From contig JALIGW010000029.1 of assembly GCA_023053685.1 (NCBI GenBank), forward strand, positions 3,358,501 to 3,422,500: 64,000 bases of DNA, written 5' to 3'. Source of the DNA: Diadophis punctatus similis. Taxonomy: Eukaryota; Chordata; Lepidosauria; Squamata; Dipsadidae. A program made the position numbers and the translations under genes. Below the pieces are notes generated by a model. It was not told where the DNA came from. It saw nothing but the letters and a program-made list of their open reading frames with translations, and did no database searches. Every line of letters starts with the position of its first letter. Positions within the stretch are counted from its first letter, which is position 1. This document shows, piece after piece, positions 56,552 to 64,000 of this stretch.

Positions 56552-56945
56552 TCAAGAGAAGGACCAGGGGAGACTTGATAGCAATGTTCCAATATTTTAG
56601 GTGCTGCCGCAGAGAGGATGGGGGTCAAGCTATTTTCCAAGGCACCTGAAGGCCAGACAAGGAATAATGGATGGAAACTGATCCAAGGAGAGATTCAACC
56701 TAGAACTAAGGAGAAATTTTCTGACAGTGAGAACAATCAACCAATGGAACAGCTTGCCTTTGGAAGCTGTGGGAGCTTCATCACTGGAGGCTTTCAAGAA
56801 GAGATTGGACTGCCATCTGTCAGAAATGCTGTAAAGTCTCCTGCTAGTGCGGGGTGGGTGGGTGTTGGACTAGATGACCTACAAGGTCCCTTCCAACTCT
56901 CCTCTCCTATCCTCTCCTAACCTATCCTATCCTACCCTACCCTAC
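56552..56945 (+). mobile_element. CR1 LINE 3' end (plus), copy B
   Basis: Decayed CR1 C-terminus (RTRGDLIAMFQYF, then frameshifts), ending CAAGGTCCCTTCCAACTCTC and another pentamer tail (CCTAT/CCTAC) to about 56960. It starts directly at the end of copy A's array. Confidence 0.88.
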
Positions 56946-56964
56946 CCTATCCTATCCTGCATTT

Positions 56965-57270
56965 ATTCAAAGACGCCTATAAATGTGCTTTATCCAGTTA
57001 CTGCTTTTCTAGGAGACTATGGGAGACAGAAGAGTCACAAGTGTGAAATGGGCAGCTATATAATTTTAAATAAATAAATAGGCTTTACTTTGAACAGATT
57101 CTTCTGTACATTCAGTTGCTTATCTAAATACTTTCCTCCCCTCAAACAAAGCTGGCTTAAATAGTTGCTAAAAGAAGATAGCAAATGAGTCCTTTGCAAA
57201 GAATAGTTCAGTTTTCTCAGCAAGGATTTTGGGAGAATTTCAGATTCTCTATGTCCCTCTCACTGGCAAT
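56965..57270. other. Intergenic DNA
   Basis: No feature recognised before the (GAT)n tract. Confidence 0.4.
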
Positions 57271-57272
57271 AA

Positions 57273-57273
57273 A

Positions 57274-57331
<58 letters not shown>
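57273..57331. repeat. (GAT)n trinucleotide microsatellite
   Basis: About 19 perfect ATG units. The histidine run read on the minus strand is an artefact. Confidence 0.97.
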
Positions 57332-57333
<2 letters not shown>

Positions 57334-58189
57334 GGTTGCACCATCAGCCAGATGTTTGGATGGGATTGAGTGCCCTCCCCAATGAATCCTTCCCAAGGAC
57401 CTCAGATGGGCAGACATTTGTCATACGATGTAAGCTGTTCCAGGCAAAGCTGCCATTTGCAATTGACTGATAGTGATTTTGTTAGTACTGATGGTGTTCA
57501 AGTGGTGCTCCAGATGTTTTGGGATTGCATTGCACCCAAGGTGCCGATTACCATCGATACTATCTTTTCTTTCTTGTGTCACAGTTGTTCTATTTGCAGA
57601 TATAACAAATCGACACTGATCTGCTAGCCTCTGTTCTCTTATTATTTTGCCCTTCCCTGGAACTACAAATCAGATGCCTCAGGCAACTATATTATTTTGT
57701 TTAAAGCCTGCTCCGTTGCACTGAACTGGATTCATTCATGTCACACACTTTCCTCTCCTCTCCTGACACACTTTGCAAATGAAAATTGAAATATATTTTG
57801 TTGTGAATGTGTTGCCATATTTAACATGTTATTTTATTAATGTGTGATTCCAGCATGGACAAAATATTCATAAATAAAGGAGGATTTCCCCCCCTGCAAT
57901 TTTTCAAATGGAGATATTCTATCATGAGTCTGAGATCTATATGATTCTTTATATGAAATGGTTGTGGAAAAATACCAAAATATGTATTGTTTATAAGATG
58001 GACTTAGAATCGTCTTCCCTTTTACATACTAATTTATTTCATCTATAAATATCTGTAAATTCAAATTTGAACACTTGAAAACTAGTATTAATACTATATG
58101 AAGAAGCAATATAGATCACCAACCAGATGTGTCACTGGTTGGACACTTTAATTACTTTACTTTAATTTGGATAGAATCAATGTTCCTTC
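57332..58189. other. Intergenic DNA without recognised features
   Basis: No gene, RNA gene or classified element seen up to the L1 insertion. Confidence 0.4.
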
Positions 58190-58206
58190 AAGCCAGCAGA
58201 TTTTCT

Positions 58207-60246
58207 TCTTATTTATTTATTTATTTTTATTGTTTTTCTTCATTAAACATCTGAATATTTTGATACAGATCTACACCCGTTTTTACAACATTGTTATATC
58301 TCAATTATGCACATTAAATCATAAATTTACAGTCTCTTCTGTCTTTGTTTTCTTCTCACGTTGTCACACAGTCTTTCCTCTTTTTTTAGTCCAGTTGTAC
58401 CATCTAGTCCATGTTTTGTAGTATTCTGAGTTGCATTGTCCTTTGAGTTGAATAGTCAGCATGTCCATTTCAGCACATCTGTATATTTTGTCCATTAGTA
58501 TATTTTCTGGTGGGATTTGATTGTCTTTCCAATATTGTGCATATGTTATTCTTGCCGCAGTTGTAATATGTAGTATTAAATATTGTATATTTTTTGGATG
58601 TTGTTTTTCCATTATCCCCAGAAGGAAAAATTCTGGGGTGAATTCCATTGTTCTCTCTGTAATTTCTTGTAACCAAGCATGCACCTTTTTCTAGTAGCCC
58701 TTTGCTTCGGGACACAACCACCACGCATGAAAGAAGGTACCTATGTCTTTTTTACATTTCCAGCAAGCTGAATTCATTTTTGGGTATATTAATGCCATCT
58801 ATAAAACATTTTATAATAATTCTCTTTGTATGCTGTTGACTTAGTTATTTTGCAGTTTATATTCCATGTTCTCTCCCAGTCAGCCAAGTGTATGTTGTGA
58901 CCTACGTTTTTTGCCCATGCTATCATGGGTTCCTTGACAATTTCCTCCATTTTATCAAATTCCAGCAGATATTTATATAGTTTTGATATTATTTTTTCGT
59001 CTGGGCCAATCAAAATTTTATCCAGTTTTTGCACTTCCATGTCTATACCCATACCCTCAGTGTCTTTTTTGTGTCGAGTTTTTAATTGTAAGTAAGTCAA
59101 CCAATCAATATTTATATTTTGTTCCGCCAATTGTTCTCTACTTTTTAATTTCCCTGTCGGATCTAATATGTCGCTATATTTTGCTGCTTCGGTTATATCA
59201 ATTAGGTTCGGGTAGGTCATGGCTTCTATAATTGAAAGCCATTTGGGGATTTTCATGTAGTTCTTCTTTTTGATTTCGTACCATGTTTTTAGCAAAGATT
59301 TTCTAATTAGCTGTTGGTTGAAGTTAAGTTGTGGCTTAGTTCCATCTCTCCATATGTAAGCATGCCATCCCATTTGTAGGTCGTGGCCCTCTAGCGTTAG
59401 TATTCTTTTGCCAAGGATGCTGCTTTGTAGTAAAGTTTCCAGTCAGGGAGTCCTAGACCACCTCTGCTCTTATCATCCTGTAAATTCGTTAATTTGATTC
59501 TTGGCTTTTGTTTTGCCATATAAATTTAGATATCATTTTATTCAAATTAGTAAAAATTTTAGTCTCTAATTTGATCGGAATTGTTTGAAATAAGTATAAA
59601 AATGTTGGCAGTATACTCATTTTAATCGCAGCTATACGCCCTAATAATGATAACTGTAATTTTTTCCATTTTTCTAATTCTAATCTTGTTTGGTTTACTA
59701 ATTTGTCATAATTGTTTTTTTTAACGGATGAACATCTATTTGTTAGTATTATCCCTAGATGTTTAATTGTTTTGGTTATTTGTAAGCCTAATTTCCCTTC
59801 TGATTCATCTTTTTGTTTTATTGTCATATTTTTTGTTAATAGTTTAGTTTTTTGTTTATTGATTTTCAATCCTGCCGATTCTCCGTATTCCTCTATCTCT
59901 TTAATCAGTTTTTGTCCTGTTTCAATTGGTTCTTCTATAAAAAATACGAGATCATCGGCAAATGCCTGTAATTTATACTCCTGGTTTCTAATCTTTGTTC
60001 CCTTAATATCCTTATTATTTCGAATTTTGTTTAGTAATGTTTCCAATGTTAAGATAAAGAGCAGAGGTGACATCGGACATCCCTGACGTACTCCTTTAAA
60101 GATCTGGAATGATTGTGTCATGTCCCCATTTATCATAATCTTGGCTGACTGGGAGGTGTAGATTGTTTCTATAATTTTTTCAAATTTGTCGCCAAATTTC
60201 ATCTCTTTGATCAAACCTATCATATACTGCCAATTTACGTTGTCGA
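58207..60246 (-). mobile_element. 5'-truncated L1 LINE with 17-bp target duplication
   Basis: AAGCCAGCAGATTTTCT occurs at 58190-58206 and again at 60247-60263, bracketing the element. The minus-strand 3' end is an A-rich TTTATTTATTTATT complement next to the left copy, with a 3' UTR of about 150 bp. The 5' end is cut within the reverse transcriptase. Duplication length and tail are diagnostic of L1 target-primed insertion. Confidence 0.95.
58364..60223 (-). pseudogene. L1 ORF2 fragment: reverse transcriptase and C-terminal region
   Basis: The frame opens with GDMTQSFQIFKGVRQGCPMS (the RT nucleotide-binding region), then FADDLVFF, the catalytic motif, and runs to IWQNKSQ near 59490. One or two single-base deletions shift it; it resumes as GHDLQMGWHAYIW and ends with a cysteine-rich segment (CWKCKKDIGTFFHAWW) and a terminal KRGKTV stop at 58364. 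The N-terminal endonuclease is missing through 5' truncation. Non-functional. Confidence 0.92.
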
Positions 60247-60294
60247 AAGCCAGCAGATTTTCTATTTAGGTCTTAATTTCTAGGTCTTTCACAC

Positions 60295-60608
60295 TTCTGT
60301 GATGTGCTACCTTGCCCATGATGATTGTTCATTGCAGTGGTTCAATTAGTAATACAATTGTTAAGTGAATCTTGCTACTCTATTGACTTTGCTTTGTCAG
60401 AAGGTCATAAAAATAATCGCATTACCCCAGGACATTCCAAACATCATAAATATGAGTCACTTGCCAAGTGTCTAAATGTTGATCATGTGACCATGGGGAT
60501 ACTGCAACAATCGTAAGTGTGAAAAAGGGTCATAAGTCACTTTTTTCAGTGCCATTGTAACTTTGAACGGTCACTAAATGAACTGTTGTAAGTTGAAGAC
60601 TACCAGTA
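60295..60608. mobile_element. Old interspersed repeat (TAAGTTGAG foldback family), copy 2
   Basis: Shares TATTGACTTTGCTTTGTCAG, GATCATGTGACC, TCACTTTTTTCAG and GAACGGTCA with 12170-12560. Ends GTTGAAGACTACCAGTA. Non-coding. Confidence 0.65.
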
Positions 60609-60955
60609 GCAATCTTTAGGATTAATGAAGAATAGTATATTACTGTCTCTTGACAGGCACTAGATGGATTCTCTAATTTTTTCATTAACAATTTGGTTAT
60701 TCATCCCTTCCTCTTTTGACATCAAGCACAGGTATCTGCCTCTCTGGTTAAACATACTACAGTAATGTTGTCAACTCAACTCTTGATGATTACATGAACA
60801 TGATGACTTGGGACTCTTGTGTCTTATTGTATTCTTCAGCACTGTGCTTTAGTATTTATGCTGGAGTGCTTCATGCATTCACATTAACTATCACAAGGTT
60901 AGAAGAATTTAAGGAGCTTTTATGTTGACCATGCAATGTCAGTGTTAGTCTATAG

Positions 60956-61487
60956 CCGTGATGGTGAACCTATGGCACGCGTGCCACAGGTGGCACGTGG
61001 AGCCATATCTGAGGGCATGTGAGGCGTTGCCCTATGTCAGCTCCAGCGCACTGGCCAGCTGATTTTCGGCCTTCCAGAGGGTAATGGGAGACCGTTTTCG
61101 CCCTCCCCAGGCTTCAGGAAAGCCTCTAGAGCCTGTAGATGGCGAAAAACGGGCCCAATGGGCCTACTGGAAGTTTGGAAACCAGAAGTTCATTTTTTGC
61201 CCTCCCCAGGCTTCAGGAAACCCTCCGAACTTCCGGTAGGCTCGTTGGGCCCATTTTTCGCCATCCACAGGCTCCGGAGGCTTTCCTGAAGCCTGGGGAG
61301 GGCGAAAAACGGCCCAACGGGCCTACCGGAAGTCCGGAGGCTTCAGTGAGGCCTGCGCGCATGCGCAGGGGGATGGAGGGTGGGGGGTTTTGCGCGCATG
61401 CATTATGGGTGTGGGCACCCGCACATGCGCCATTGCGTGCGCGCATGCCCTTTTGGCACCCGAGCCAAAACAGGTTCGCCATCACTG
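60956..61487. mobile_element. hAT-type element (CAGTGATGG family)
   Basis: Ends CCGTGATGGTGAACC and GGTTCGCCATCACTG, with perfect flanks GTCTATAG (60948-60955, 61488-61495). GC-rich, with internal inverted copies of GGGCCCAATGGGCC-type sequence. Non-coding. Confidence 0.93.
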
Positions 61488-61496
61488 GTCTATAGC

Positions 61497-61665
61497 ATGT
61501 ACAAAATGTAGCTGCTCATTTTCTAACTATTCAAAACTTGTATAGCAAAATAACACCAATATTGCAGGAGGTGCATTAATTGCCAGTTGGTTTTTGAGTC
61601 CAACTTAAAGTAGTGGTTATTACTTATAAAGCTCTTTATATCTTGGGCCCATACTAGCTTTGAAC
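61497..61665 (+). pseudogene. Degenerate L2-type LINE C-terminal fragment
   Basis: Reads VQNVAAHFLTIQNL, KITPILQEVH, then VVITYKALYILGP, with stops. These parallel the intact copy's [18 protein letters not shown] and [11 protein letters not shown]. It is an old copy, unlike the two young ones. Confidence 0.6.
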
Positions 61666-61669
61666 TGTT

Positions 61670-62630
61670 TGATTTTATTCATTTATTAAATTTATCTGCC
61701 ACCCATCTCACCTTCAAAAGCAACTAGAATCTTTCTGCCTTCTACATCTTGGCCAAGAGATCACAATTCTTCTCATTATGATCAGATAAAAATCGTTAAG
61801 AAATTGTTAAGAAAATTTCTATAACAGGAGGGGAGAAGCAAGGAACGGGACAACTTGTTAATTTTCTTATGAAAAGATGAAAAGTAACTCCCTGCCTCCC
61901 TTAGTAGTGCAACACTGCAAGCATCCTAAGTCAATCACTTTCCAGAAATAAACATAAAGATGAAGCTAGGATGCTCAAAGAGATCTTTAAACAAACTACC
62001 AGTACTTATTTGAGAGGAATATGAAATTTAGCTCCTTCATTGGTTCCTATCCTTGCTGTCCTTCATTTTATTCCTGGGCTCTTGTTATCTTGCTTTATGA
62101 TTTTATATTAGTCCCAGACTCATATGTCTGTTCAAACTCTGCAAAAAGAATAATAGTGAGATATTCCAGCTCCACCACTCACCTCCCTAAGGATTCTACC
62201 AATGGGCAAGTTTCGTTTAGTAATGACCAAAGCTAATAACATTTTCCAAAACCAGAAAATTTAAAAATACTCTGTTTTCTGAGAACACTCCAAGAAAGTT
62301 AACAACTTAAGGGACATTGATTGTATGCATCCCACTGGCATTTAACTTATTAGTCATTATAATAATAGGACAGACATTTCCTGGAGCAGCAGAATACTGG
62401 TAAACTGCTTTTTTGAAGGAGGTGGTGCCAGCAAATATTTAAGGTATAACTTAGAGATTATTCATATAGTAGCATAAAATATAGAGCTTTCTCTAAGCCT
62501 CCTTAGTTTTATGCGCTCTTTGCTTTTCAACAATAATATCAGAGAGAGTGCATCAAAAACGTAATCTTAACGTATGCTATTCTGGAATGCATTTCTTTTT
62601 TAAAAATATACTGTGTCTTGATGTATGTAA
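61670..62630. other. Intergenic DNA without recognised features
   Basis: Nothing supportable; short frames only. Confidence 0.4.
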
Positions 62631-62635
62631 TCAGT

Positions 62636-62700
62636 CAGAACCAGAGCTGGAAGGGACCTTGGAGATCTTCTAGTCCAACAACAAAAATAAACAGGTTTCC
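62636..62700 (-). mobile_element. CR1 LINE 3' fragment (minus)
   Basis: AGAGCTGGAAGGGACCTTGG and AGATCTTCTAGTCCAAC are the antisense CR1 signature; very short copy. Confidence 0.75.
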
Positions 62701-63285
62701 AAATAATTCCACTAAAATCAGTAAGATCTAAATATGCTTAACTTTGTTGGAATTTTGCCCAGTGATTTAAAACTGCATGAAAGCAATATATGTTCATGTC
62801 TATTTGTTAGTAATCTTACTATTGGTCTCAGTGTTTTGTTTTTAAATAAAATTACCCGATGCATAGTAGACATATTGTTTAACCAGATTACATAGAATGC
62901 AGAAATATTTGCTTTACAGGTTATTACAATAATAAAATAAGAAGCTTACTTATTATGAACTTTTCAGGCATAGTTGATTTATGTGATGAAGATCTGTAAC
63001 ATGTCTCTCCTAACCCTTTGTTTGTTCAGTGTAATCGACATATATGTTGGAAACTTATTTCAGCATTTCTTAGACTATAAGAATTCTTTATATATTTCCC
63101 CTGAAAAATACCTCTGCTTTCTGAAATGGTGGGCAACATTTTGGCAGTCAGAAGCTGAACATATTTAGCAAGGTAATCATATAAAAATGTCAACGTAAAG
63201 AGCAGGGGCAGAATTTTGAATAAATGTTTCTCTTAGGGGAATGAAAATCTTATCCATCTTCTTCGCCCACACCTGAAAATCAGTA
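62701..63285. other. Intergenic DNA without recognised features
   Basis: No gene or repeat supported. Confidence 0.4.
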
Positions 63286-63289
63286 AGAA

Positions 63290-64000
63290 TTCTTCACTGA
63301 GCAAGTGTGAGAATGAAAGTTTATTGTACATTAGTTGATTTAGAGAAAGCATTCAATAAAGTGGATCGTCTTGAATTAGGGAATGTTTGGCATTAACATG
63401 GAGCTAAAGGATGGTTCTGAATGTGATAAGAGCAGTATATGAGGGAAATCAAGCATGTATGAGAATAAATCATACATATAACAGTTCAACACTGAGCAAG
63501 ACAAGGAGGTATAATCTCCCTTAGTTTTTAATGTGTTTATGGATGCATGTACTGTATAAGGAATGCTTGTGGTAATGTTAGAGGCAACTGACTGAGGATG
63601 TGAATAAGGAGGAGGATGAATGAGGATGCAGTTTTGTGTGCAGACAATACCGTATTGTTTCTGTGAACTTGAATTATCTTACTAAATGTAAGATAAATTG
63701 TATGATGAAATGAGAAGTAGGGATCTTATAAAGCTGTATATCAAAGATCAAGATATTTAATTTGTAATTGACAGAAAAACTGGGTAAATGCTTGCAAAAT
63801 GTTATACATAAATGGAAGAAAAATACAGCAAGCTGATGAATTTGTGTCTCTTGGTAGAATGGTTTACTAAAAAGGAGAAAACAATTGAAAATTTTATGAG
63901 CTACAAATATTGGTATAAACATGGTGGGAGGTATGTGGTTTGTTGCAAGGAAGGAATGTTTGTTGACAGAAGCAACAATGCTTGTGTGTAAGTGTGTGCT
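63290..64000 (+). pseudogene. Degenerate LINE reverse-transcriptase fragment (clade unclear)
   Basis: A decayed frame includes LYCTLVDLEKAFNKVDR, then ARQGGIISP followed by FNVFMDACT, and near 63830 DEFVSLGRMV. These correspond to reverse-transcriptase motifs before and around the catalytic region. It runs off the window edge with many stops and frameshifts. Confidence 0.55.

Overview
The window is vertebrate nuclear DNA, most likely from a squamate reptile and probably a snake. It has split genes with GT-AG introns, a CpG-rich promoter, an intronless olfactory receptor gene, and a dense nested load of L2, CR1, L1, Penelope-like, LTR and hAT-type elements plus tRNA-derived SINEs. Several CR1 tails run into pentanucleotide microsatellites, a pattern known from snakes. 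There is no prokaryotic content and no CRISPR.

Host genes. (1) 7.2-10.95 kb, minus strand: an unidentified gene with two well-supported 3' coding exons and a probable CpG-island promoter at 10.2-11.3 kb. (2) 21.9-34.0 kb, minus strand: a complete five-exon Rho GTPase of the RhoD/RhoF type, 215 residues, ending in a CLLT prenylation box. Its 6.8 kb first intron is packed with mobile DNA. (3) 52.3-53.3 kb, plus strand: one intact olfactory receptor that looks like family OR4.

Mobile DNA by region. 0-16 kb: a Tc1-like end, microsatellites, TA-flanked foldback elements, and a perfect 146-bp palindrome between two long (TA)n tracts. 16.9-20.8 kb: an L2-clade LINE with an uninterrupted 1031-residue endonuclease/reverse-transcriptase ORF. 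A young 5'-truncated sister lies at 29.06-29.71 kb. 25-33 kb: a Penelope-like element broken up by three hAT-type insertions and a SINE. 36-48 kb: two LTR families, an L1 ORF1-only insert nested in a hAT element, and several GC-rich hAT elements. 48.3-54.5 kb: a unit with hAT-like inverted ends and a perfect 8-bp target duplication that encloses the olfactory receptor. 55-64 kb: CR1 copies with striking pentamer arrays, a 5'-truncated L1 with a 17-bp target duplication, and LINE remnants.

The main discovery is a theme, not a single gene: non-autonomous hAT-type elements here appear to carry pieces of host genes. One (44503-45147) holds what reads as exon 1 of EAF1 with its splice donor. One (29864-30649) holds an antisense centrobin (CNTROB) coding segment. 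Two related GC-rich elements (25209-25973 and 46398-47324) share an exon-like CpG segment ending at a splice donor. A fourth unit (48313-54539) spans the olfactory receptor. Target duplications were read directly from the sequence; gene identities rest on recalled family motifs and need a database search.
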